Shown here piece after piece: positions 22,650 through 31,287 of a DNA stretch of 64,000 bases. The first letter of the stretch is position 1; each line of letters starts with the position of its first letter. The stretch covers positions 248,001 through 312,000 of the forward strand of contig NZ_JACDNP010000001.1 in the NCBI RefSeq assembly GCF_013839425.1, read 5' to 3'. The notes beneath the pieces were generated by a model, which was not told where the DNA came from, did not search any database, and saw only the letters and a program-made list of their open reading frames with translations. This DNA comes from Halorhabdus salina (GTDB lineage: Archaea > Halobacteriota > Halobacteria > Halobacteriales > Haloarculaceae). The position numbers and the translations under genes are program-made.

Positions 22650-24647
22650 ATGGACGATCAATACCTCGACGCCTTCATCCGCGAGAGTGAGGAGGCGATC
22701 ACGCAGTTGAACAACTCGTTGCTCGAACTCGAATCGGACCCCGAAAACCAGGAGGCAATGGAGTCGATTTTCCGGACAGCCCACACGCTGAAGGGCAACT
22801 TCGGCGCGATGGGCTTTGACGATGCCAGTGATCTGGCCCACGCTGTCGAGGATCTACTCGACCAGATGCGCCAGGGCGAGATGGAGGTCACCCCCGAAGT
22901 AATGGATCTCGTGTTCGCCGGCGTCGACGAGATCGAAGCCATCGTCAACGAAATAGAGCAGGACGGCGAGCCGACAGCCGACACGGCCGCGATCGTCGAC
23001 GACATCCGGACAGTCATCGAAGAGGGGGCTGGGGCTGCTGGATCAGGCGGGACCGACGACAGTAGCTCCGACGCCGAGAATCACAGCTCCGAGATGGGTG
23101 ACCAGTCAGCGGACCAGTCCGACGACAGCGACGTAATGGCGATTCTCGATCGGACGGACGTCCCCGAGCCCGACGAGGGTGACGTCTATCACATCGACAT
23201 CGACGTCGGTGACGGGAACATGCAAGGTGTCGACGCCATGTTGGCCGTCGAATCACTGGTCGAGTCCCTGGACGTCCTGGCGACCGATCCCGACCGGGAT
23301 GACGTCGAGAACGGAGCGTTCGAAGATGGGTTCTCAGTGTTCGTCGCTGCTGGCGACGAAGCGACCGTGCGAACCGCAATCGACGACGCAGGTTCGGTCG
23401 AGCGGGCGACGGTCGACCACGTCACGGCAGCAGTCGCCGCTGCTGACACCGGACCCAACGACGACGATGCTGGGACGGCCGCCTCGGCCAGAAATGGAGA
23501 TTCGTCCGTCGACGAGATCAAATCTGTCCGAGTCGACGTCGGCCAACTCGATGACTTGCACGGCCAGGTCGAACAACTGGTCACCAGCCGGATCAAGCTC
23601 CGGCGGGCAACCGAACAGGAGAACGTGGATTCGGCGACCGAGACGCTAAACGAACTCGACAAGATCACGGCGAATCTCCAGAACACGGTCATGGACATGC
23701 GGTTGATCCCGTTGCGAAAGGTCGTCGGGAAGTTCCCGCGGCTGGTCCGTGACCTCTCGCGTGATCTCGGCAAGGAAGTAGAGTTCACCATCGAAGGCGA
23801 AGACATCGAACTCGACCGGACGATCCTGACTGAGATCTCCGATCCGCTGATGCACATTCTCCGGAATGCGGTCGATCACGGGATCGAACCGCCCGGAGAG
23901 CGCGAACACGCGGGCAAACCCCGCGAAGGGCATATCGAACTTCGCGCCCGCCGTGAGCGCGATCACGTCGTCATCACCGTCGAGGACGATGGGGCCGGGC
24001 TAGACGTCGACGCGATCCGCGAGAAAGCCCTCGAAAAGGGGATTCGCTCGGCCGAAGAGATCGAGCGGATGGACGACTCGGCGATCTACGATTTGGTCTT
24101 TCACCCAGGGTTCTCGACGGCCGATGAGGTAACCGACACCTCGGGCCGGGGAGTCGGCATGGACGTTGTCCACGAGACAGTGACCCAACTCGACGGGTCA
24201 GTCAACGTCGAATCGACACCTGGTGACGGGACGTCCGTCTCACTGCGCCTGCCGGTGACGATGGCCATCGTGAAGGTGCTGTTCGTCCAGGTCGGCGAAG
24301 AGCAGTACGGCATCCCGATCAAGAACGTCGACGAGATCACCGCTGCCAGGGAGGCCCGAACGATCAACGGCAGCGAAGTGATCAAACACAACGACGAGAT
24401 CTACCCGATCATCCACCTCGAGGAAGCCTTCGACGTCCCCGGGGAAACGAAAAACGGCGACGGCATGCTGGTTCGCGTCCGGGAATCAGAACGCAAAGTG
24501 GCGTTACGCTGTGACGAGGTCAACAGCCAAGAAGAGGTCGTCGTCAAGCCCCTTGAGGGAATCCTCTCGGGCACACCCGGACTTTCGGGCACGGCCGTCC
24601 TGGGCGACGGGAACATCGTCCACATCCTCGACGTCGTGACGCTGTAG
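22650..24647 (+). CDS. cheA: Chemotaxis histidine kinase CheA
   Basis: A 665-residue kinase with the standard five domains. P1 has phosphoacceptor His in F-R-T-A-H-T-L-K-G-N near residue 46. A P2 response-regulator-binding region follows an acidic linker (about 170-260). P3 is the dimerisation helix pair (about 290-350). P4 has the N box I-L-R-N-A-V-D-H-G-I near 408, G1 E-D-D-G-A-G-L and G2 G-R-G-V-G-M-D. The CheW-like P5 lies from about 540 to the end. It phosphorylates CheY and CheB. Confidence 0.97.
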   Translation: MDDQYLDAFIRESEEAITQLNNSLLELESDPENQEAMESIFRTAHTLKGNFGAMGFDDASDLAHAVEDLLDQMRQGEMEVTPEVMDLVFAGVDEIEAIVNEIEQDGEPTADTAAIVDDIRTVIEEGAGAAGSGGTDDSSSDAENHSSEMGDQSADQSDDSDVMAILDRTDVPEPDEGDVYHIDIDVGDGNMQGVDAMLAVESLVESLDVLATDPDRDDVENGAFEDGFSVFVAAGDEATVRTAIDDAGSVERATVDHVTAAVAAADTGPNDDDAGTAASARNGDSSVDEIKSVRVDVGQLDDLHGQVEQLVTSRIKLRRATEQENVDSATETLNELDKITANLQNTVMDMRLIPLRKVVGKFPRLVRDLSRDLGKEVEFTIEGEDIELDRTILTEISDPLMHILRNAVDHGIEPPGEREHAGKPREGHIELRARRERDHVVITVEDDGAGLDVDAIREKALEKGIRSAEEIERMDDSAIYDLVFHPGFSTADEVTDTSGRGVGMDVVHETVTQLDGSVNVESTPGDGTSVSLRLPVTMAIVKVLFVQVGEEQYGIPIKNVDEITAAREARTINGSEVIKHNDEIYPIIHLEEAFDVPGETKNGDGMLVRVRESERKVALRCDEVNSQEEVVVKPLEGILSGTPGLSGTAVLGDGNIVHILDVVTL

Positions 24648-24699
24648 ACCGGTGACCTCATTACCAACGAGCCATGAGAAAACATAACGTGATAAATCG

Positions 24700-25515
24700 A
24701 TGAGTCGCCGGTCGGGATCACAGCGGGGATTCGAGTCCCTGCTCGCTTACATCGAGTCGGAACTGGCCTTCGAGTCGGACTTTTACAACGACTCCTACAT
24801 GGATCGCCGGATTACCGCCCGCATCCGGCGGACTGACAGTGACGACTACCGAGCCTACGAACGGCTCCTGGAACGCGATTCGGACGAGCAAGCAGCACTG
24901 TTAGACTCACTGTCGATCAACGTCACCGGGTTCTTCCGGAACCCCGACGCCTGGGAGGGTCTGCGGTCGGTTCTCCGAACGCTGACGGCCGACAATCGCC
25001 AGGTGCGTGCTTGGAGTGCGCCCTGTGCGGACGGTCGCGAGCCCTATTCCCTGGCGATGCTCGCCCTCGACGACCCGGAAATCGACGCCCGTCGCCTGGA
25101 TATTCTGGCGACAGACATCAATCCGGACATCCTCGAAGTAGCCCGGGACGGGGTGTACGAGGCCTCACAGACGTCGGATATCGGCGAGGAATTAGCCCCC
25201 TTGACGAACAATCAGCAGTACGTCGACCGTGACGCGGACACCTACTCGGTAAACGACCGTGTGAAGAACATGGTCACCTTCGAGCAACACGACCTCATCA
25301 GAGGTGACCCGAAACGGGACTTCGACCTCCTGTTGTGTCGGAATTTCCTCATTTACATCGACGGCTCGTACAAGGACCCGATCTTCGAGACGATCCGCGG
25401 GTCACTCCGGGGCGGTGGCTATCTGATGATCGGCATGACGGAGACGATTCCGGCCGGCGCGCGCTCGGATTTCGACGCGGTCGACAAACAACACCGAGTC
25501 TACGAACGACGCTGA
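24700..25515 (+). CDS. cheR: Chemotaxis protein methyltransferase CheR
   Basis: A 271-residue SAM-dependent methyltransferase acting on Glu residues of transducers. The small helical N-domain covers about residues 1-75. The catalytic domain contains V-R-A-W-S-A-P-C-A-D-G-R-E-P-Y-S near 101-116 (SAM binding), L-D-I-L-A-T-D-I-N near 138 and F-D-L-L-L-C-R-N-F-L-I-Y near 208. It follows cheA by 52 bp and is immediately followed by the HEAT-repeat gene, 1 nt away. Confidence 0.95.
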   Translation: MSRRSGSQRGFESLLAYIESELAFESDFYNDSYMDRRITARIRRTDSDDYRAYERLLERDSDEQAALLDSLSINVTGFFRNPDAWEGLRSVLRTLTADNRQVRAWSAPCADGREPYSLAMLALDDPEIDARRLDILATDINPDILEVARDGVYEASQTSDIGEELAPLTNNQQYVDRDADTYSVNDRVKNMVTFEQHDLIRGDPKRDFDLLLCRNFLIYIDGSYKDPIFETIRGSLRGGGYLMIGMTETIPAGARSDFDAVDKQHRVYERR

Positions 25516-25516
25516 C

Positions 25517-26746
25517 ATGTCTCTGTTCGATCTGCACCGGGAAGGCAACGTCCAAGAGCTGATCAGACTGCTCCGCGAGAGTGATACCGAGGAAGTCCGT
25601 CAGCGAGCTGCCGAAATGCTGGGCGAATTCGACGAGCATCAAGATCGGCGGGACATCATCAGTGCACTGGTCAGAGCCGCCCAAGAGGACGACTCAGGCG
25701 CGGTGACTGCAGCAGCAGTCGATGCTCTAGAAGAGCTCGGTCAAGAGGCAATCGAGCAACTGATCGAGACGATGGCCGGTGTCGACTTCGGGGGCGAGGA
25801 GGCCGAGTGGGTGCGCGCAAAGGCCTTCGTCCAAGCGCTGGATGCTGGTATTGCAGAGTTGCGAATGGCCGCGGCAAACGGGCTCGGGAAGTTCGGGGAT
25901 GGCGATGCGATCGAACCACTGGTCGGGCGGTTTGATGACGACGATCCACGCGTTCGGGCACGGGCAGCCCGAGCCTGTGGGTCGATCGGTGATCCACGGG
26001 CCTGTAGTCCGCTCGAAACACTACTCGAAGACGAGATCGCAGAGGTTCGTCGCGAGGCGGCCGAGGCCCTCGGCCAGATCGGGAACCGCCAGGCGTTGCA
26101 GGCGTTGCTGGATATGTACGACGATCCGTCCGATCGGGTCCGCCGGGTCGCCGTCAGCTCATTTGGCAACTTCGACAACGCCGCCCCGGTCGACCCGCTG
26201 GTCACGGCGCTGAGTGACGAGTCGGCGATCGTCCGCCGGACTGCGGTGTACGCACTCATCCAGTTGCTGGCGAATGTCCCGACCCAGAAGAGCCACGAGA
26301 TCCGCGAGGAAATCGTCGACAAATTGAGCGAGACCGACGACGAGAGTGTCGTCGTACCCTTAGTCGAGATTATCGAGGAAGGGACCCAGGCGGCCCAGCG
26401 ACGCAACACCGCGTGGCTGCTCGGGCGAGTCATAACGGACCCGGATGAGCGAGCAGTCGACGCGCTGGTCACCGCACTCGAAGACGATGATCAAATGACG
26501 AGCCAGTTCGCCGCGACCAGTCTGGCCGAACTGGATGCAGACGAGCGCGTCGCCGAGCGACTGCTCGATGTCGTGACTGACACGGACCGTCCGACCGACG
26601 CTCGCGCCCAGGCGATTTTCACGCTCGGGAAAGTCGGCGGCGAGGAATCCAGACAGACGCTTGACACACTGCTCGACGACACGGACAACGAAGAGATCCG
26701 CAAGCGGGCGTTCTCGGCCATCTCGAAACTCGGCGGCCGGACGTAA
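25517..26746 (+). CDS. HEAT-repeat (PBS-lyase type) taxis-associated protein
   Basis: A 409-residue all-helical repeat protein, with roughly a dozen units of about 30 residues such as D-P-R-V-R-A-R-A-A-R-A-C-G-S-I-G-D and E-I-A-E-V-R-R-E-A-A-E-A-L-G-Q-I-G. Halobacterium salinarum has a HEAT_PBS protein (OE2401F) in the same place beside cheF; it was found to interact with Che proteins and the two CheF proteins. By position and type this is probably its counterpart. It is likely co-transcribed with cheR. Confidence 0.85.
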   Translation: MSLFDLHREGNVQELIRLLRESDTEEVRQRAAEMLGEFDEHQDRRDIISALVRAAQEDDSGAVTAAAVDALEELGQEAIEQLIETMAGVDFGGEEAEWVRAKAFVQALDAGIAELRMAAANGLGKFGDGDAIEPLVGRFDDDDPRVRARAARACGSIGDPRACSPLETLLEDEIAEVRREAAEALGQIGNRQALQALLDMYDDPSDRVRRVAVSSFGNFDNAAPVDPLVTALSDESAIVRRTAVYALIQLLANVPTQKSHEIREEIVDKLSETDDESVVVPLVEIIEEGTQAAQRRNTAWLLGRVITDPDERAVDALVTALEDDDQMTSQFAATSLAELDADERVAERLLDVVTDTDRPTDARAQAIFTLGKVGGEESRQTLDTLLDDTDNEEIRKRAFSAISKLGGRT

Positions 26747-26813
26747 CGCCGGGAAGGGGCCAAGAAGTTAATACCCCCAACCCCAAAGCTCCCAGACGAG
26801 AGTTCCGACACCG

Positions 26814-27677
26814 ATGAGTGACGGCGAACATACGATCGCTGACACCCGTGGCAAGTTCGTCCAGGTCGTCGAAGACGGGCGAAAACGCAACGACGTCGAG
26901 TGGATCACCGGCCGGATTCTCCTCTCGAATAAGCGACTGGTCATGGCGAGCAACGAGGGGAAGAAGACGATTCCGGTCCCGAAAATCCAGAGTATCAAAA
27001 CGCGACAGAACGTCAACGAAGCGATCGCACAGGTGTCGGGCTACATTTCGATCCAGCACGGCCGGGATGTGTTGTTACTCTCGCCGGCCGACGAGGAGCA
27101 ATTCGCCACCGAACTCTTCCGTGCTCGACTCGATCAAAACGTCATCATGGCGAAACATCCGGCTGTCAAAGGCGGCGTCGTCCAGGATACCGACTGGGAG
27201 AAAGCACGCATCAAGGTCGGCGAAGATGCCGTCGAACTGGCGATTTCGAGCGGGCAATTTCTCGAGATCGAACTCGACGACGTCGGGACGGTAGCCGAAA
27301 CTGAGCGGACCGTTATGGGCAACGAGCGGTCCGTGCTCGAGGCCGAACACGCAATCGATGGCACGAGCGTCAAGACGTACCTCTCGGGAGGAGCCAGTGA
27401 CTGTTCGGTCCTCGCATCGCTCTTGCGGTCCGGTGACCAACACGTCGAGTCCGATATCGATCTCGGCGACGACGAACGCGAAGTCCTGATGGCCCTGTAT
27501 TCGGGCGTCTCCCCGTTCGAAATCCCGGATTTCGTCGGGATGGATGTCGAGGAGATCGAAGCCATTTTCGATGCACTCTCCGAGCGCGGCGTCGTCGAGG
27601 AAGTACGTACTCGCCGTGAAGTCGGCCTCAAACCGCGCGGGCGGTCGATCGCCGGCGACGTGATCGCCGATCAGTAG
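26814..27677 (+). CDS. cheF1: CheF (DUF439) archaeal chemotaxis-archaellum adaptor, first copy
   Basis: A 287-residue archaea-specific protein. The N-terminal part (G-R-I-L-L-S-N-K-R-L-V and K-T-I-P-V-P-K-I) is a PH-like beta domain, and the C-terminus (about 215-287) is a winged-helix-like module, L-G-D-D-E-R-E-V-L-M-A-L-Y-S-G-V. CheF binds phosphorylated CheY and the ArlC/D/E ring. A box A AGTTAATACC near 26765-26774 gives it a separate promoter about 40 nt upstream. It converges on the second cheF gene. Confidence 0.9.
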   Translation: MSDGEHTIADTRGKFVQVVEDGRKRNDVEWITGRILLSNKRLVMASNEGKKTIPVPKIQSIKTRQNVNEAIAQVSGYISIQHGRDVLLLSPADEEQFATELFRARLDQNVIMAKHPAVKGGVVQDTDWEKARIKVGEDAVELAISSGQFLEIELDDVGTVAETERTVMGNERSVLEAEHAIDGTSVKTYLSGGASDCSVLASLLRSGDQHVESDIDLGDDEREVLMALYSGVSPFEIPDFVGMDVEEIEAIFDALSERGVVEEVRTRREVGLKPRGRSIAGDVIADQ

Positions 27678-27740
27678 CGTGCTTCGCTTACGGAGACCCG
27701 ACACTCAGACGGATTATTGTAGGGATGTAGCGGTATCCGT

Positions 27741-27753
27741 CGACCCCGGGTCG
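27741..27753. terminator. Palindrome between the convergent cheF genes
   Basis: CGACCC-C-GGGTCG lies mid-gap between the stop codons of cheF1 and cheF2. With a short loop it could fold on either strand and end both transcripts. No clear T-run follows, so this is a weak call. Confidence 0.25.
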
Positions 27754-27787
27754 GCGTCATCCGGAAATAATCGACGAATGATCCGTA

Positions 27788-28663
27788 TCAGTCGTTGACG
27801 TCATCCAGGTGCTTGTTGACGACGACGCGCCCTTTCGACGTGAGCGTCGGCCCGACGTCCGTCGAAGCGAGCAGTTCCTTCTCTTCTAAGTCGGTGACGA
27901 GCATCGTCACTTCGCTGGCCTCTCGGTCGAGAACGTTTGCCAGCGGAACCCCCTCGATGTCGCCGGCGGAGTAGACCGCGACCAAGAGTTCGATCTCCGG
28001 ATCCGAAAGTTCGACGTCCTTGAGGTCAGCCATGAGATCGCTGTATTCCAGACGGATGTATCGACCAAGCAGCGACAGCTTCCGCGAGGACGGCAGGGCG
28101 GCGACTGTCGTCACCGCTTGCCCGTTTGGAGTGTGTTTGACGGTCAAGGTCGCCCGCTTGGATCCAGCGACGTCACGCGTTTCACGGGAGAATTCCGTAA
28201 CCTGTGACAGTGACACGGTGACGGCGTCGTCCGCACGATTGAATTGTACTGCTTTCGGCCGCAAGGCGAGTTTCGCCGGCGCGTACGTCTGATCAGTGAC
28301 ACGACCTCCGATCTCTGCAGGATGTTTGACCGTTGCCTCAGTCCCGTTCAGCAACGCCTTGTACAGGACCGTCGAAAATTTGTCGATTTTCTCGTCGTCG
28401 GCTTCGATAACCGCGACAAGACGACGGTCTTCCTTCTTGAAGGCGACCGTTACTGTCGAGTCGAAGAAATCTCCCAGGTCGGGAGGTACGTGACCGACCG
28501 CAACGTCGATGACGTCGGCTAGCGGAATCGTCGTCTTCGATTCGTCGGCAGCCAGCACCAGTCGCTTCTGACTCAGGAGGACCCGCCCGGTTGTGGGTTC
28601 GACCCGTGCGGTCTTCTCCGAGTTGAACTTGCCGACGAAATCCGCGATGACTGATTCCGACAT
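27788..28663 (-). CDS. cheF2: CheF (DUF439) archaeal chemotaxis-archaellum adaptor, second copy
   Basis: A 291-residue paralogue of the convergent gene, sharing the G-R-V-L-L-S-Q-K-R-L-V and T-T-I-P-L-A-D-V N-terminal strands and the C-terminal S-D-P-E-I-E-L-L-V-A-V-Y-S-A-G-D-I winged-helix region. Halobacterium likewise has two DUF439 proteins (OE2402F and OE2404R) with partly different roles in motor switching. Its promoter has the GATA half-site found at other motility promoters. Confidence 0.88.
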   Translation of the reverse strand: MSESVIADFVGKFNSEKTARVEPTTGRVLLSQKRLVLAADESKTTIPLADVIDVAVGHVPPDLGDFFDSTVTVAFKKEDRRLVAVIEADDEKIDKFSTVLYKALLNGTEATVKHPAEIGGRVTDQTYAPAKLALRPKAVQFNRADDAVTVSLSQVTEFSRETRDVAGSKRATLTVKHTPNGQAVTTVAALPSSRKLSLLGRYIRLEYSDLMADLKDVELSDPEIELLVAVYSAGDIEGVPLANVLDREASEVTMLVTDLEEKELLASTDVGPTLTSKGRVVVNKHLDDVND

Positions 28664-28700
28664 GTGTACCCGCGGTTGTATGACGTTGGATACGAAGGGC

Positions 28701-28738
28701 CAAGTATTGAGGGTTTCGTGCGAATATCAATCGAAAAA
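28701..28738 (-). promoter_or_regulatory. cheF2 promoter with proximal GATA half-site
   Basis: On the minus strand TTTT-TCGATT-GATA (28725-28738; distal arm degenerate) is followed after 15 nt by box A CAATACTTG (28701-28709). Transcription would start near 28680, about 18 nt before the ATG. Only the box-A-proximal GATA arm is conserved here. Confidence 0.45.
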
Positions 28739-28772
28739 ACGACACGGAGGAGACGTCCGAGGACGTTCGGGC

Positions 28773-29159
28773 TTACTCCTCGTCGCTCAATAGCTCGGCG
28801 ACGTCGCCATCACCGTGCTCGGCGATCCGGACGTTGAGCTGGCGGACCGCGTCGCTGACTTCCCGCCCACGGACAGTGACGCGCTTGCGCTCGCCGTCTC
28901 GTTCGGGATCAAAGCCCGTCCCGCCCTCCATAAGCACCGATTTGAGTTCGGGACCACGAACGTCCTCCCGAAGCGGGCGGCCCGCGTCGTCCGAGCCGCC
29001 GGTCAACGAAAGCGTAAACCCGTCGAGACCGATAGCGCTGCCCGCCACGTCGTCGCCGATCTCGCGTCCCATGAATCGATTGGCAGCCTGTCCATCTACG
29101 TCAACCTGATAGGTGTCGCCGGTGTCCGGGTCGGCCACCGCGACGGTGAAGTCGGCCAT
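28773..29159 (-). CDS. rps6e: 30S ribosomal protein S6e
   Basis: A 128-residue protein matching archaeal S6e: [13 protein letters not shown] at the N-terminus, the F-M-G-R-E-I-G-D loop, [11 protein letters not shown] and an acidic version of the C-terminal segment. The protein is a component of the small ribosomal subunit in archaea and eukaryotes. It is a single gene, convergent with nothing on its right and downstream of the cheF2 promoter region. Confidence 0.92.
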   Translation of the reverse strand: MADFTVAVADPDTGDTYQVDVDGQAANRFMGREIGDDVAGSAIGLDGFTLSLTGGSDDAGRPLREDVRGPELKSVLMEGGTGFDPERDGERKRVTVRGREVSDAVRQLNVRIAEHGDGDVAELLSDEE

Positions 29160-29330
29160 ACCCGATCCAAACCGGGCACGCTAAAAAAGCCCGTCGGAAT
29201 GGCGCGCCCGTCGATTCCGGTCGAATGTCGGCAGCTACCCCGTATATCCCGGTCGAAAACAGTCGAGGCGACAGTGCCAACCTACCCACGGATCCAAACG
29301 GCTTTGCCCGAACGTGACTGTCAGGGCACC

Positions 29331-29618
29331 ATGGAACGAACAACCCGCGAGCGGATCGCTGACCGACTCCGGGCGGAGGCGCTGTCGGCAACGGCCATCG
29401 CCGCAGAATTCGACCTCTCGACTGGTGTCGCGGTCGATCACGTCGAACACGTGGCAGCGTCGCTATCCGACAGCGACGAACAGCTACTGGTCGCCCCACC
29501 TGAGTGCCCCGACTGCGGGTTCACTGACTTCGACGACCGCCTGAACGTCCCGAGTCGCTGTCCGGACTGCCACAGCGAGAGCGTCAACCCGCCGGCCTTC
29601 CGGATCGGAGATCAGTAA
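29331..29618 (+). CDS. HTH and zinc-ribbon protein, probable transcription regulator
   Basis: A 95-residue protein. Residues 1-50 form a helix-turn-helix (A-L-S-A-T-A-I-A-A-E-F-D-L-S-T-G-V-A-V-D-H-V), and residues 58-85 a four-Cys zinc ribbon: P-E-C-P-D-C-G-F and S-R-C-P-D-C-H-S. This is the layout of the archaeal COG3357-type regulators. ATG 29331 is selected as the start of the HTH. It overlaps the end of the convergent pabC gene by 7 bp. Confidence 0.8.
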   Translation: MERTTRERIADRLRAEALSATAIAAEFDLSTGVAVDHVEHVAASLSDSDEQLLVAPPECPDCGFTDFDDRLNVPSRCPDCHSESVNPPAFRIGDQ

Positions 29619-30490
29619 CAGGTGCGTTCGACCCGGCGATCGTAGAGTCGTGATAAGAGCTGGGTGACTGGGCCGCTGCCGATCGACTGGCCATCGACGC
29701 GATCGACCGGCCGGAGCTCCCAGGTCGTGTTCGTCAGGAAGGCTTCGTCGGCATTGGCCACCAGTTCGGGCTCGTACCGGCCCTCCTCGATCGGGAGCCC
29801 CTCCGCACGGGCGAGATCGAGGACGAGCGAGCGAGTTACACCGGGGAGAATCGACTGCTCGGTCGTGGGCGTATAGAGGACGCCGTCAGCGACAAAAAAG
29901 AGATTGCTCGTCGCGCCCTCCGTGAGATAGCCGTCGCTATCACAAAGAAGGGCTTCGTCGAGAGCGCTGCCGTCATCCGCTCGATCCTGGAGATCCAGAC
30001 GCGCAAGAATCCCGTTGAGATAGTTGTGCGTCTTGGCTCTCGCGGGGATCGCTGCCGACGAGACGCGCTGGGTATCGACGGTGGCGACAGTGGCTGGCTC
30101 GTCCCAGACGGGTTGCCCGTCGACGCCGCCCCGCGGCAGCGAATCGACGATCACCACGATCGTCGGGTCGACCGCCCGATCCGGCGTCAGTTTGCCGGGC
30201 TGGACGCCCCCCGTGATCGAGAGCTTCACGTAGGCGTCGTCGAGATCGTTGGCCGACAGCGTCGCGTCGATCCGCTCGCGGAGATCCGACCGGGGCGGGA
30301 TCGCCTCGGCAAATCCGAGCGTCTCGACAGTCGCTTCGAGTCGGTCGGCGTGGGCCCCCCAGGCGAAGACCTCGCCGCCGTAGGCCCGGAGCGTCTCGAA
30401 GGCGGCGTCGCCGTACTGGAAGCCCCGATCCCGGACGGAAACCGTCGCTTCGTCGGCGGGGACGAGTCGGCCGTCGACGTGATACTGCAT
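29612..30490 (-). CDS. pabC: Class IV aminotransferase, probable aminodeoxychorismate lyase
   Basis: A 292-residue PLP enzyme of fold IV. Motifs are R-D-R-G-F-Q-Y-G-D-A-A-F-E-T near residues 20-33, the PLP-Lys in R-A-K-T-H-N-Y-L near residue 153, and E-G-A-T-S-N-L-F-F near 192. It would split 4-amino-4-deoxychorismate into 4-aminobenzoate and pyruvate for folate or methanopterin-type cofactors. Branched-chain or D-amino acid aminotransferases share the fold, so the call leans on the pabA and pabB genes upstream in the same direction. ATG 30488-30490 is preferred to the GTG just before it. Confidence 0.82.
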   Translation of the reverse strand: MQYHVDGRLVPADEATVSVRDRGFQYGDAAFETLRAYGGEVFAWGAHADRLEATVETLGFAEAIPPRSDLRERIDATLSANDLDDAYVKLSITGGVQPGKLTPDRAVDPTIVVIVDSLPRGGVDGQPVWDEPATVATVDTQRVSSAAIPARAKTHNYLNGILARLDLQDRADDGSALDEALLCDSDGYLTEGATSNLFFVADGVLYTPTTEQSILPGVTRSLVLDLARAEGLPIEEGRYEPELVANADEAFLTNTTWELRPVDRVDGQSIGSGPVTQLLSRLYDRRVERTCY

Positions 30491-30548
30491 CACGCCGTCG
30501 TTAGGGCGGTCGTGGCTTGTGTGTTGGCGTTCGAGCAGGGGGCTCCCG

Positions 30549-31127
30549 TTACTGGCGCAGTTCCGGATATTCGAGACGTAACTCGCCGTCGAGGGTGTAG
30601 TCGGTGCTGAGGACGCCGCCGCCGGAAAGTTCCATTGTGACGTCGAACGCGACGGTCGTGGCCGCCCCCGAGCGCGGCCGTACGAGCAGTTCGAGCGTGC
30701 TGATCGTCTCGTCAGCCAGGTCGTCGAGATCGGTGATGGCGATGGTCGTCCCCGGCACGCGTTCGGGTGTCGAAAGGGTCAGCTCCGGCGGTGGTGAACT
30801 GTCACCTTCGACCGGCGAGACGACGGCGACCTGTGGGGGCGTTTCCGCCTCAGGCATCCACACCCGGAGTTCGACCGACTCGACGGTCGTCCCCTCGCGG
30901 TGCCAGATCTCGGTCGACATCGGAACGACACCGTCCGCCACCGCGCCGTCGACGCCGAAATGGCCGATCTCGGTCCCATCCTCGCTGAAGTGAATGCTCG
31001 CGTGACCCTTGCCGTCCGAGCGACGGGTCGGGTCCGAGAGCGTCTGCTCGCTCCGTAGTGCGCCACAACCCGCGGTCGCCGTGACGCCGGCGACACCCGC
31101 CGTCGCGAGGAACCGACGCCTACGCAT
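30549..31127 (-). CDS. Tat-exported lipoprotein of unknown function
   Basis: A 192-residue protein starting M-R-R-R-R-F-L-A-T-A-G-V-A-G-V and ending the signal at T-A-T-A-G-C: a twin-arginine signal with a lipobox, typical of haloarchaeal lipoproteins anchored outside the cell. The mature part is beta-rich with no recognised domain. It lies between pabA and pabC on the same strand, though nothing in it suggests folate synthesis. ATG 31125-31127 is chosen because the Tat motif follows directly. Confidence 0.75.
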   Translation of the reverse strand: MRRRRFLATAGVAGVTATAGCGALRSEQTLSDPTRRSDGKGHASIHFSEDGTEIGHFGVDGAVADGVVPMSTEIWHREGTTVESVELRVWMPEAETPPQVAVVSPVEGDSSPPPELTLSTPERVPGTTIAITDLDDLADETISTLELLVRPRSGAATTVAFDVTMELSGGGVLSTDYTLDGELRLEYPELRQ

Positions 31128-31287
31128 GCTTACCCCCAGGTCCACGGAGCGACGAGAGGAACCGAGCTGAACCGCCGGCATCCGAACAAACTGCCGATAG
31201 CTTCGTCATAACAGGCGATGAGACGGAGTGGTCAAAAGCCTGGTTCACGATCAAACGCCGCTTTGAACGGCCAGGTCCGTGAGTGCC

